DNA of 64,000 nucleotides. Source: Streptomyces sp. NBC_00247. GTDB lineage: Bacteria; Actinomycetota; Actinomycetes; Streptomycetales; Streptomycetaceae. The DNA is taken from positions 2,480,001 to 2,544,000 of the forward strand of contig NZ_CP108093.1 in assembly GCF_036188265.1 (NCBI RefSeq), written 5' to 3'. The notes below the pieces were generated by a model, which saw nothing but the letters and a program-made list of their open reading frames with translations, ran no database searches and was not told where the DNA came from. A program made the translations under genes and the position numbers. Positions 8,412-15,916 of this stretch are shown here, in pieces; within the stretch, counting starts at the first letter, position 1, and each line of letters opens with the position of its first letter.

Positions 8412-8833
8412 ACGAGGTCGTTGCCGTAGTAGTACGGGGTGGCCTGCCAGCTGACGGTGAGCCAGAGGCTCAGCGAGATCAGCGCGCCGCCGAGCGCCGC
8501 GAGCCGGCCCCAGAGCCCGAACAGGGTGCCGATGCCGACGGCGAGCTCGCCGAGTGCGATGGCGTACCCGAAGCCGACCGGACCGTGCAGCGCCAGGTCG
8601 ACGAGCCAGGGTGCGCCGGCGGAGTCGCGTACACCGCGCATCTGGTCGCCGATCGAACCCGCGCCGCTGGACGACAGGAACGCGCTGTCCGTCAGCTTGT
8701 CGAGTCCGGCGTAGACGAAGGTGACGCCGAGGAAGACGCGCAGCGGCAGCAGCGCGTAGGTGCGCGCCTGCTCCCTCAGCCCTTTGGGTTCGCCGGGAAC
8801 GCGTCCGTAACCGTTGCTTCCGTGGCCCTGCAT
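8318..8833 (-). CDS. DoxX-family membrane protein
   Basis: The 171-residue inner-membrane protein has the DoxX plan of four helices. The first contains LRVFLGVTFVYAGLDKL, and the third and fourth contain FGYAIALGELAVGIGTLFGL and Trp/Tyr-rich segments ending in a basic RRRR tail. DoxX proteins are linked to thiosulfate:quinone oxidoreductase subunits and redox stress complexes, but most actinobacterial members are uncharacterised. The ATG at 8833 has AAGGTGGGG about 7 nt upstream; a GTG at 8845 is an alternative. Its 3' end overlaps the convergent small membrane gene. Confidence 0.8.
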   Translation of the reverse strand: MQGHGSNGYGRVPGEPKGLREQARTYALLPLRVFLGVTFVYAGLDKLTDSAFLSSSGAGSIGDQMRGVRDSAGAPWLVDLALHGPVGFGYAIALGELAVGIGTLFGLWGRLAALGGALISLSLWLTVSWQATPYYYGNDLVYLMAWLPLLLAGSGPFSLDRLLPPRRRRSL

Positions 8834-9065
8834 GAACTGCCCCACCTTTCCGTTGCCCCGTCAACAGACCATACGTAAGAACACACGTACGTGGGGGCAG
8901 AGGGTGGCTTCCGGCGCACGCCACGCGTACGGGGGCGTGCACACCGGCGCACATCGGGCGGACCGGACACCGTGCGGCGGGTCCGTGTCACGAACCCGCA
9001 CCCGTCCGTCCCCGTACGCGATACACGGGTGGCGGAGCACCGGCCCGCTCGCCGAGGATGCCCGT

Positions 9066-9578
9066 ATGACCGACGCCCAGCACCCCCCGGAGCACTCCCG
9101 GACCGCCCCGGGGGTTTCCCCGACCGCCCCGGAGGACGCGGCTGCAGCGGTGGACGCGGCCTACGCGAAGGCCGCGAACTCCCCCGAGGACGCGGGCTCC
9201 CCCGCGGGCGCGGACCACCCGGACGGCACGGACCTCCCGTCCCGAGGACGCACGCTCGTCGTTCTCCTCGTGGTGAGCGCCGTGCTGCTGACCCCGCTGT
9301 TCCTCGGGTTCTGGTACTACGCCGAAGAGGCGATCCGGAACAAGAGCGTCACCGACTGGCAGGGCAACCACGAGACGAAGCTCGCCCTGCAGCGCACCGC
9401 CCTGCTGTTCTTCGGACTGCCGGTCGTCTGCGTCGCCTGCGGATGCGTCGTCGCCTCGCTCCGCGACCGCCCGGCCGCCGTCCCCGCCGCGCGCTCTCTG
9501 CTGACCAGCGCGGTCCTGCTGTGGCTGATCCTCGGCGGATCGGTCTTCACGACCTTCATGGCCGCACCCGTGTTCTGA
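9066..9578 (+). CDS. Hypothetical membrane protein with acidic N-terminus
   Basis: This 170-residue protein is of unknown function. Residues 1-60 are polar and Pro/Ala/Asp-rich and probably cytoplasmic. Three membrane helices follow (about 64-84, 112-131 and 145-167), with a charged segment between the first two (YYAEEAIRNKSVTDWQGNHE). The start at 9066 is the only reasonable ATG. It converges with the next gene, the two stops being only 5 bases apart. No family is recognised. Confidence 0.65.
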   Translation: MTDAQHPPEHSRTAPGVSPTAPEDAAAAVDAAYAKAANSPEDAGSPAGADHPDGTDLPSRGRTLVVLLVVSAVLLTPLFLGFWYYAEEAIRNKSVTDWQGNHETKLALQRTALLFFGLPVVCVACGCVVASLRDRPAAVPAARSLLTSAVLLWLILGGSVFTTFMAAPVF

Positions 9579-9583
9579 GCGGG

Positions 9584-10888
9584 TCAGTCCGTCACGTCGA
9601 TCCGGCAGCTGTTGGTCTCCACCCCGGCGGCCGTCACCACCTGGACGTCCACCGAGCCGGGTTCGACCTCCACCGGCACGGGCACGGTGAGGACCGTGTC
9701 GGTCGGGTTGGCGAATCCGCCGCTGACGGGGATCAGCGGGACGTGGACGTGGACCGTCCCTATCCGGACGACGAGCCGGGCCAGTCCGGCCGGGCCGCCC
9801 GCGCCGGGCGGTACGAAGCCGGCGCCCCGGATCTCGATGTCGTCGCCGGTACGGATCGGGGCGTCCAGGTCGCCGGCCTCGCGGGCCCGGACGACGGAGA
9901 GGACCACCGGCCGGCCGCCCTCCGCGTACTTCCCCGCGAAGTAGGTCGCCGCCGAGACCGCCACCAGCAGCGCGAGCCCCCACGGCAGGTCCGGGAGCTG
10001 CTCGGGCCGACGGGCGAGGCGGACCGCCGCGAAGAGCACCGCGACGCCGTTGACCAGCACGTAACTCACGTCCGTGAAGCTGCCGCGGCCGGAGTCGTCG
10101 GTCAGCAGGTCGGCGGCGCGCGGCCGGTCGGCCCGGATCTTCTGGAGCCGCTGCGCCAGTACGCGCACGGAGACGACCCGGCGGACGACGACGGCGACGG
10201 CGCACACCAGCGCCAGCACCGTCAGCACCCCCGCCGAGCGCGTCAGGTCCAGCCCCTCGATGAGCGCGTCCCGCTCCTCGTGGTCGGAAGCCCCGGCCAG
10301 CTGGAGGGAGAGCACCAGGACGGCGAAGACGGCGAGAAGCACCCAGCAGGCGGCGACGGTCCGCGAGGTGGAGAGCCGGTTGTCCTCGCCGATGAGCGGG
10401 GCGAGCAGACCGCCGCGCGCCCGGTGGTACGACGCGGCGACGGCCAGCAGCACGGCGGTGACGAGCCCGGCGATCAGCCCGGCGGTACGGGCGGTGGACC
10501 AGCCGGCGCCGATCGCGGTGGCGGTCTCGCCGAGGACGAGCGCGACGAGCGCGACCGCGATGACGGCCAGGGTCCGCAGCCGTACCAGGTGGAACCAGGC
10601 GTCGCCGGCATCCCGGCCGCGGTCGGCGACCGCCCGGGCGGCGCCGGTCAGCTCGTCGGAGACCCACTGGCGGGAGGCCGAAGGCGACTGCCGCACCCCG
10701 GCGGGCAGCCCCTTCCCGGCGGCGAGTTCGTCCCGTTTGGCGAGGAAGGCGGCGACCGCGCGCCGGTGTCCTTCGCGTGCCCCGTGCGGGCAGTCGCCGC
10801 ACGTACAGCCCCCGCCGTGCGTCCCGCTTGCCCTCGCCTCGTCCAACGCCACGACCCGTGCCGCCCTTTCCCGCCCCGGTACAGCCAA
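9584..10888 (-). CDS. Hypothetical membrane protein with Cys-rich N-terminus and beta-rich C-terminal domain
   Basis: The 434-residue protein of unknown function begins with a Cys/His-rich patch (HGGGCTCGDCPHG) and a helical segment. Six or so membrane helices follow (about 110-130, 137-155, 180-198, 215-235, 275-292 and 305-322). The C-terminal domain of about 110 residues (DIEIRGAGFVPPGAG through DVQVVTAAGVETNSCRIDVTD) reads like an Ig/IPT-type beta domain. The start is uncertain: TTG at 10888 is the longest option, with a GTG about 12 codons in. Expressed alone from the minus strand. Confidence 0.65.
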   Translation of the reverse strand: MAVPGRERAARVVALDEARASGTHGGGCTCGDCPHGAREGHRRAVAAFLAKRDELAAGKGLPAGVRQSPSASRQWVSDELTGAARAVADRGRDAGDAWFHLVRLRTLAVIAVALVALVLGETATAIGAGWSTARTAGLIAGLVTAVLLAVAASYHRARGGLLAPLIGEDNRLSTSRTVAACWVLLAVFAVLVLSLQLAGASDHEERDALIEGLDLTRSAGVLTVLALVCAVAVVVRRVVSVRVLAQRLQKIRADRPRAADLLTDDSGRGSFTDVSYVLVNGVAVLFAAVRLARRPEQLPDLPWGLALLVAVSAATYFAGKYAEGGRPVVLSVVRAREAGDLDAPIRTGDDIEIRGAGFVPPGAGGPAGLARLVVRIGTVHVHVPLIPVSGGFANPTDTVLTVPVPVEVEPGSVDVQVVTAAGVETNSCRIDVTD

Positions 10889-11013
10889 CTCACTTACGTT
10901 TTTTGTGAATTGTGCCGTACCGGACGCCTTCGGACCGCATCGGGGCGGCCCGGCGGCCCCGTTTCGCGCACCTGTGCCCCGGCGTGCTCCCGGCGGACGG
11001 GCCCGGACACGGC

Positions 11014-11049
11014 GATGCCGCCGCTCCCACGGGGGAGAACGGCGGCATC
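11014..11049 (-). terminator. Hairpin terminator of guaA
   Basis: GATGCCGCCG at 11014-11023 pairs exactly with CGGCGGCATC at 11040-11049, and CTCCC/GGGAG extends the stem inside. It begins about 20 bases beyond the guaA stop and has no strong U-tract, as is usual for Streptomyces. Confidence 0.7.
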
Positions 11050-11070
11050 GTCAGGGGTTCGCGGGGAGGA

Positions 11071-12666
11071 TCACTCCCACTCGATGGTCCCCGGCGGCTT
11101 GCTCGTCACGTCGAGGACGACGCGGTTGACGTCGGCGACCTCGTTGGTGATGCGGGTGGAGATCTTCGCCAGCGTCTCGTACGGCAGGCGCGACCAGTCG
11201 GCCGTCATGGCGTCCTCGGAGGACACCGGGCGCAGCACGATCGGGTGACCGTAGGTGCGGCCGTCGCCCTGGACGCCGACCGAGCGGACGTCGGCGAGGA
11301 GGACCACCGGGCACTGCCAGATCTCTCGGTCGAGACCGGCGGCCGTCAGCTCCTCGCGGGCGATGGCGTCGGCCTCGCGCAGCAGGTCGAGGCGCTCCTT
11401 GGTGACGTCGCCGACGATGCGGATGCCCAGGCCGGGACCGGGGAACGGCTGGCGCTGGACGATCTCCTCCGGCAGGCCGAGCTCCTGGCCGACCATCCGG
11501 ACCTCGTCCTTGAACAGCTGGCGCAGCGGCTCGATCAGCTCGAACTCGATGTCGTCGGGGAGACCGCCGACGTTGTGGTGCGACTTGATGTTGGCGGTGC
11601 CGGTGCCGCCGCCGGACTCGACGACGTCCGGGTAGAGGGTGCCCTGCACGAGGAAGGCGACCTGCTCGCCGTCGGCCGCGCCCTCGGCGATGATCTCCGC
11701 CTGGGCCTGCTCGAAGACGCGGATGAACTCGCGGCCGATGATCTTCCGCTTCTGCTCCGGGTCGGAGACTCCGGCGAGCGCGTCGAGGAAGCGCTTCTCG
11801 GCGTCGACGACCTTCAGCTGGACGCCGGTGGCGGCCACGAAGTCCTTCTCGACCTGCTCGGTCTCGCCCTTGCGCATCAGACCGTGGTCGACGTAGACGC
11901 AGGTGAGCTGGGAGCCGATGGCCTTCTGCACGAGGGCCGCGGCGACCGCGGAGTCCACGCCGCCGGAGAGGCCGCAGATGGCGCGCTTGGTGCCGACCTG
12001 CTCGCGGATGAGAGCGACCTGTTCCTCGACGACGTTGGTGGTCGTCCAGGTCGGCTCGATGCCCGCGCCGCGGTAGAGGAAGTGCTCCAGGATCTGCTGC
12101 CCGTGGGTCGAGTGCATGACCTCCGGGTGGTACTGGACGCCGTAGAGCTTCTTCTCGTCGTTCTCGAAGGCGGCGACCGGGACGACGTCGGTGGACGCGG
12201 TCACGGTGAAGCCCTCGGGAGCGGCGGAGCAGGCGTCGCCGTGCGACATCCAGACGGCCTGCTCGTCGGGGGTGCCCTCGAAGAGGGTGGAGCCCGACTT
12301 CGTGACGGTGAGCGGGGTACGGCCGTACTCGCGGGCACCGTTGTCGTCGACGGTGCCGCCGAGCGTGGTCGCCATCAGCTGGAAGCCGTAGCACATGCCG
12401 AAGACCGGCACCCCGGCCTCGAACAGCGAGCGGTCGATCGAGGGCGCGCCCTCCGCGTACACCGAGGACGGGCCGCCGGACAGGATGATCGCGCGGGGGT
12501 TCTTCGCCAGCATCTCGGCCACCGGCATGGTGGACGGGACGATCTCGCTGTAGACCCGGGCCTCACGGACGCGGCGGGCGATGAGCTGGGCGTACTGCGC
12601 GCCGAAGTCGACGACGAGAACCACGTCGGTGGTCATGTCGGGGGCGGCGGGGGGTGCTGCTGGCAC
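11071..12666 (-). CDS. guaA: GMP synthase (glutamine-hydrolysing)
   Basis: The 531-residue cytoplasmic enzyme converts XMP, ATP and glutamine to GMP, the last step of guanine nucleotide synthesis. The N-terminal class-I amidotransferase domain shows the nucleophile Cys in GMCYGFQLM and the His/Glu in YHPEVMHST. The ATP-pyrophosphatase domain has the P-loop [10 protein letters not shown], and the C-terminal dimerisation domain ends in KPPGTIEWE. Length and order are normal for bacterial GuaA. The GTG at 12666 has GGAAGG 7 nt upstream and fits the usual Ala/Pro-rich start before [12 protein letters not shown]. guaB and guaB3 lie 17-20 kb away in the same window. Confidence 0.95.
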   Translation of the reverse strand: MPAAPPAAPDMTTDVVLVVDFGAQYAQLIARRVREARVYSEIVPSTMPVAEMLAKNPRAIILSGGPSSVYAEGAPSIDRSLFEAGVPVFGMCYGFQLMATTLGGTVDDNGAREYGRTPLTVTKSGSTLFEGTPDEQAVWMSHGDACSAAPEGFTVTASTDVVPVAAFENDEKKLYGVQYHPEVMHSTHGQQILEHFLYRGAGIEPTWTTTNVVEEQVALIREQVGTKRAICGLSGGVDSAVAAALVQKAIGSQLTCVYVDHGLMRKGETEQVEKDFVAATGVQLKVVDAEKRFLDALAGVSDPEQKRKIIGREFIRVFEQAQAEIIAEGAADGEQVAFLVQGTLYPDVVESGGGTGTANIKSHHNVGGLPDDIEFELIEPLRQLFKDEVRMVGQELGLPEEIVQRQPFPGPGLGIRIVGDVTKERLDLLREADAIAREELTAAGLDREIWQCPVVLLADVRSVGVQGDGRTYGHPIVLRPVSSEDAMTADWSRLPYETLAKISTRITNEVADVNRVVLDVTSKPPGTIEWE

Positions 12667-12829
12667 GAGGCGGCCTTCCGGCGGTGAGAGGGGTCGGTCC
12701 TTCAATGTTACCGGCCGCGGCGAAGACGCCTCCCTCGTCCCCGTTCCGCCGCCGTCCCACCGGACCGTCCCGTTCCGCCGCCGCCGTCTCACCATCCGGG
12801 CCCCCGTGGGGCGGCGGACCGGGCGGGTC

Positions 12830-12841
12830 CATACTGACTCC
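12830..12841 (+). promoter_or_regulatory. Candidate -10 element for a leaderless leader-peptide transcript
   Basis: CATACT at 12830-12835 lies exactly 6 bases before the ATG at 12842, the spacing expected when transcription starts at the A of the start codon. The -35 region is G/C-rich and not distinctive. The remaining 12667-12829 stretch upstream of guaA shows no other feature. Confidence 0.45.
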
Positions 12842-12913
12842 ATGCGTCAGCACACGATCCACGTCTTTACCTATGACATCCGGCCCGCCGGGTGTCATAG
12901 TCGTGCTGCTTGA
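12842..12913 (+). CDS. Putative 23-residue leader peptide before chorismate mutase
   Basis: A short reading frame, [20 protein letters not shown] plus three residues, ends 115 bases before the chorismate mutase gene. It starts 6 bases after a -10-like hexamer, so it would be leaderless. It includes adjacent Phe, Thr and Tyr codons but no run of one amino acid. Its second half lies inside the first hairpin (12871-12900), and a terminator-like hairpin follows its stop. That order of peptide, hairpin and terminator is the layout of a translation-controlled attenuator. This is an inference from arrangement only. Confidence 0.4.
   Translation: MRQHTIHVFTYDIRPAGCHSRAA
12871..12900 (+). promoter_or_regulatory. 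First leader hairpin (possible pause or anti-terminator element)
   Basis: CTATGACATCCGG (12871-12883) pairs with CCGGGTGTCATAG (12888-12900) over 13 positions with one G-U pair and a 4-base loop. It covers codons 11-20 of the putative leader peptide, so a translating ribosome would disrupt it. Confidence 0.55.
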
Positions 12914-12935
12914 GCAACTGACGAGCGACCTTCCA

Positions 12936-12965
12936 GACGCCCCGGGCCGACAGGCCCGGGGCGTC
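12936..12965 (+). terminator. Terminator-like hairpin in the chorismate mutase leader
   Basis: GACGCCCCGGGCC (12936-12948) pairs perfectly with GGCCCGGGGCGTC (12953-12965) around a GACA loop; TTGG follows. Its place between two divergent genes means it cannot end either neighbour's transcript, so an attenuator role is the natural reading. Confidence 0.6.
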
Positions 12966-13028
12966 TTGGCGTTCGAGGGGCTGTCGGCCCGGGGCCCGTA
13001 CCCCGACATCCCGATCAGGAGTCCGACC

Positions 13029-13505
13029 ATGAGCATCGCCACCACCCCCGCCGCCACCTCCTCCACGACGGCCACCGGGCCCGCCGCCCCCGCCGCCGGA
13101 AGCCCGCAGCCCGCGAAGACCGCGAAGACCGCTGAGACCGTTGGGACCGCTGGGACCGCTGGGACCGTTGGGACCGCTGGGACCGTTGGGACCGTTGGGG
13201 CCGCGAAGACCTCGACGACCGCGAAGACCGCGACGGAGGTGACCGGGGCGCGCACCGAGGAGGCCGCCGCGCTGATCGGCGGCGCCCGGACACGGATCGA
13301 CGCCTTGGACGATCGGATCATCGGACTGGTGCAGGAGCGGATGGCGGTGTCGGCGGTCATCCAGGAGGCGAGGATCACGTCCGGGGGCCGCCGGGTGAAC
13401 CTCTCCCGCGAGATGGAGGTGCTCAGCCACTTCCGGGACGCGCTCGGGAAGCCCGGTACCCCGCTCGCGATGACGCTGCTGGAGCTCTGTCGCGGCCAGG
13501 TGTGA
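13029..13505 (+). CDS. Chorismate mutase, AroQ class, with repeat-rich N-terminal tail
   Basis: This 158-residue protein should convert chorismate to prephenate, the entry to Phe and Tyr synthesis. The C-terminal 90 residues are a single AroQ-fold helical domain: RTRIDALDDRIIGLVQERMA contains the conserved Arg and the Asp-Asp-x-Ile/Leu pattern, followed by VNLSREMEVLSHFRDALG and a final helix. The first 65 residues are a low-complexity Ala/Thr/Gly/Val tail encoded in part by a 9-base tandem repeat, which may be disordered. The ATG at 13029 is the first in frame, with no strong ribosome-binding site. The leader upstream suggests attenuation control. Confidence 0.82.
   Translation: MSIATTPAATSSTTATGPAAPAAGSPQPAKTAKTAETVGTAGTAGTVGTAGTVGTVGAAKTSTTAKTATEVTGARTEEAAALIGGARTRIDALDDRIIGLVQERMAVSAVIQEARITSGGRRVNLSREMEVLSHFRDALGKPGTPLAMTLLELCRGQV
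13131..13202 (+). repeat. Nine-base tandem repeat inside the chorismate mutase gene
   Basis: About eight in-frame copies of G(C/T)TGGGACC, with the first and last degenerate. They encode alternating Thr-Ala-Gly and Thr-Val-Gly in the N-terminal tail and lie outside the catalytic domain. Confidence 0.8.
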
Positions 13506-13936
13506 ACCCGGCGCGCGGCAAAGTGCGCGCGGGCGCTCCGCCGCGCCCAGGGCTGTACGGCCGCACCCCCGTTCGGTCTCCGTCTCACCCGTACGGAGCG
13601 TGTCCGGCCCCGGCCGGTCTTCGTTGTTCGGGGTGTCCGTGCCAACCAGGGGCGGCGTCGGCAGGAAAGCGCGCGTGGCTCCGCTCGGACGTGTGACGTA
13701 TCTCAGGTGCGTCGTGGGACCGCGTCCCGGCGTCAGGGTCGTCCCGCACTTCGTGGTGGATCGGTGCGCGGCGTCGGATGTGGTGCGTCGCAAGGCGCAG
13801 GGGCGTCCGCATACGGGATGGAGCGGGACGTTCCGACAACGCGGCGAGGTGCCGTGGCCGTCGTCGCGCACCCGCCAGGAATCGCGGGACAGCCCTGGGT
13901 GACCGGTCGGCAGGGGACAGCAGTCCGGTCACCCGT
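13506..13936. other. Intergenic region between convergent genes
   Basis: This is about 430 bases between chorismate mutase and the GMC oxidoreductase terminator. Reading frames here have the codon composition of random G/C-rich sequence, and I see no gene, tRNA or repeat. The start (about 13515-13545) has G/C-rich inverted stretches that could end the chorismate mutase transcript. Confidence 0.4.
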
Positions 13937-13976
13937 GTGGGGGCCGGCTCCGGGGACACCCGGGGCCGGCCCCCAC
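13937..13976 (-). terminator. Strong hairpin terminator downstream of the GMC oxidoreductase gene
   Basis: GTGGGGGCCGG at 13937-13947 pairs with CCGGCCCCCAC at 13966-13976, and CCGG...CCGG extends the stem internally. It lies 24 bases beyond the minus-strand stop and could work in both directions. Confidence 0.75.
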
Positions 13977-13999
13977 CGCTTTCTCCGTACGTCCCGCCC

Positions 14000-15838
14000 T
14001 CAGGTCTTCGGCGCCGGCTTCGGTGGTACGGCCGGGATGCCCAGGAACGGCAGTTTCAGCGCGCCGAACGCCTCCTCGGGCACCACCGGCGCGACGGGCT
14101 TCACCGGGGTCAGCCGCTCGTACGCCTGACTCTGGGCCGGTCGCGGGTCCACCTCGCCCTTGTTGGGCCAGAACGACATGGCGCGCTCGGCCTGCGCGGT
14201 GATCGTCAGCGACGGGTTGACGCCCAGGTTGGCGGAGACCGCCGAGCCGTCCACCACCGAGATCCCGGGGTGGCCGTGCAGCCGGTGGTACGGGTCGATG
14301 ACGCCCTCCGCCGTGCTCGCCCCGATCGGGCAGCCACCGAGGAAGTGCGCGGTGAGCGGGGTGCCCATCAGCTCGCCGATGTTGGACCCGGCGAAGCCGT
14401 TGATCTCCGCCGCGAGCAGCGAGGCGGCCTGTGTGGCCTCGGCGATCTGGGTCGGGTTCGGTGCCCCGTGGCCCTGCCGGGCGGTGAGCAGGCCCTTTCC
14501 GATGCCGCTGGGCTTGCGGTAGGCGGTCAGCGAGTTGTCGAGCGACTGCATGACGAGCCCGATGATGGTCCGCTCGGACCACTTGCGGTTGGAGAGCGAG
14601 CGGGCCGCGATCGTGGGGTGCCTGATGACCTTGCCGACCCAGGCGAGCACCCGCCGGCGCGCGAACGGCACCTGGAGGATGGTGAGGCCGCCCATGGCGT
14701 TGGAGCCCTTGCCGTAGCGGACCGGCTCGATGTGGGTGCTGGCGTCCGGGTGGATCGAGGACGTGATCGCGACGCCCTTGGTGAAGTCGGGCTTGGTGCC
14801 GTGCGTGCGGCGGTAGCGGCGGTCGCTGGTCTGCGCGCCGACCAGCCCCTCGGAGTTGGTACGGGTCAGCTCGCCGAGCCGGTCCGAGAGCCGGGGCAGC
14901 CGCCCCTCGTCCTTCATCCGGTGCAGCAGCGTCTGGGTGCCGTACGTGCCCGCCGCGACGATCACGTACCGGGCCCGGAGCGTGCGGGGCGCGGCCTTGC
15001 GGCGGCGGTCGGTGGGAACGGTCTCGACCCGGTGGCCGTGTTCCGGGCCGTCCGGGTCCTCGGTGACGGAGAGCACGGTCGTCATCGGGTGGATGACGGC
15101 CCCGGCCTTCTCGGCGAGGTGGAGGTAGTTCTCGGTGAGGGTGTTCTTCGCTCCGTGGCGGCAGCCGGTCATGCACTCGCCGCATTCGGTGCAGGCCTTC
15201 CGGGCGGGCCCGGCGCCGCCGAAGTACGGGTCGGCGACCGTGCCGCCGGGCTCCGCCTTCGCCGTGCCGTCGGCGTCCCGGCCGTCGCCGAAGAACACCC
15301 CGACGGGTGCCAGGTGGAAGGTGTCGCCGACGCCCATCGCCTCGGCGGTCGCCTTGAGGTGGACGTCGGAGGGGGTCGTCGTCGGGTTGAGCCGTACCCC
15401 GAGCATCCGGGTGGCCTGGTCGTAGTAAGGCCGCAGCTCGTCCTGCCAGTTGGTGATGCCCGCCCACTGGCGGTCCTCGAAGAACGCGGCCGGCGGCACG
15501 TACAGCGTGTTCGCGTAGTTCAGCGAGCCACCGCCGACGCCGGCTCCGGCCAGCACCATGACCTTGCCGAGGAGGTGCACCCGCTGGATGCCGTAGAGGC
15601 CGAGGGCGGGGGCCCAGAGGTAGTTCCTCAGGTCCCAGGAGTTCCTGGGCAGCGTCCCCGGGGTGAAGCGGCGGCCCGCCTCCAGCACCCCGACCCGGTA
15701 CCCCTTCTCGGTCAGCCGGAGCGCCGATACCGCGCCGCCGAAGCCCGAGCCGACGACCAGGACGTCGTAGTCGAAGGCGGTTTCGGAGGCGGTGTCGACG
15801 CCGTCGGCCCGATGGCGGGCAGCGCTGTCCTCGGGCAT
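14000..15838 (-). CDS. GMC-family FAD oxidoreductase (cholesterol-oxidase-like)
   Basis: The 612-residue flavoprotein has an N-terminal Rossmann motif VLVVGSGFGGAVSALRL binding FAD and the GMC sequence GAGVGGGSLNYANTLY. A C-terminal GMC_oxred_C part (LGGCPIGAS, then SVVDGSAVSANLGVNPSLTI) carries the usual late residues. Members oxidise alcohols, often sterols or sugars. A cluster of four Cys in CTECGECMTGCRHG (about residues 220-233) resembles an iron-sulfur motif and is typical of one cholesterol-oxidase-like branch. No Tat or Sec signal is visible, so it is probably cytoplasmic. The substrate cannot be read from sequence. It is followed by its own terminator and preceded, 78 bases away, by the SSADH gene on the same strand, so the two may be co-transcribed. 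Confidence 0.85.
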   Translation of the reverse strand: MPEDSAARHRADGVDTASETAFDYDVLVVGSGFGGAVSALRLTEKGYRVGVLEAGRRFTPGTLPRNSWDLRNYLWAPALGLYGIQRVHLLGKVMVLAGAGVGGGSLNYANTLYVPPAAFFEDRQWAGITNWQDELRPYYDQATRMLGVRLNPTTTPSDVHLKATAEAMGVGDTFHLAPVGVFFGDGRDADGTAKAEPGGTVADPYFGGAGPARKACTECGECMTGCRHGAKNTLTENYLHLAEKAGAVIHPMTTVLSVTEDPDGPEHGHRVETVPTDRRRKAAPRTLRARYVIVAAGTYGTQTLLHRMKDEGRLPRLSDRLGELTRTNSEGLVGAQTSDRRYRRTHGTKPDFTKGVAITSSIHPDASTHIEPVRYGKGSNAMGGLTILQVPFARRRVLAWVGKVIRHPTIAARSLSNRKWSERTIIGLVMQSLDNSLTAYRKPSGIGKGLLTARQGHGAPNPTQIAEATQAASLLAAEINGFAGSNIGELMGTPLTAHFLGGCPIGASTAEGVIDPYHRLHGHPGISVVDGSAVSANLGVNPSLTITAQAERAMSFWPNKGEVDPRPAQSQAYERLTPVKPVAPVVPEEAFGALKLPFLGIPAVPPKPAPKT

Positions 15839-15916
15839 GGCTCTCCTCGTTCTCGTCGCGATGTCTCGCGGACCTCGGTGGAACCTGCTGGGGTCGTCAC
15901 GGACGGCCGCGCGCGA

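Noticed and set aside
8891..11248. Long plus-strand open frame across the membrane-protein genes
   Set aside because: It runs through two well-supported genes in other frames and has Arg/Gly/Asp-rich, domain-free sequence.
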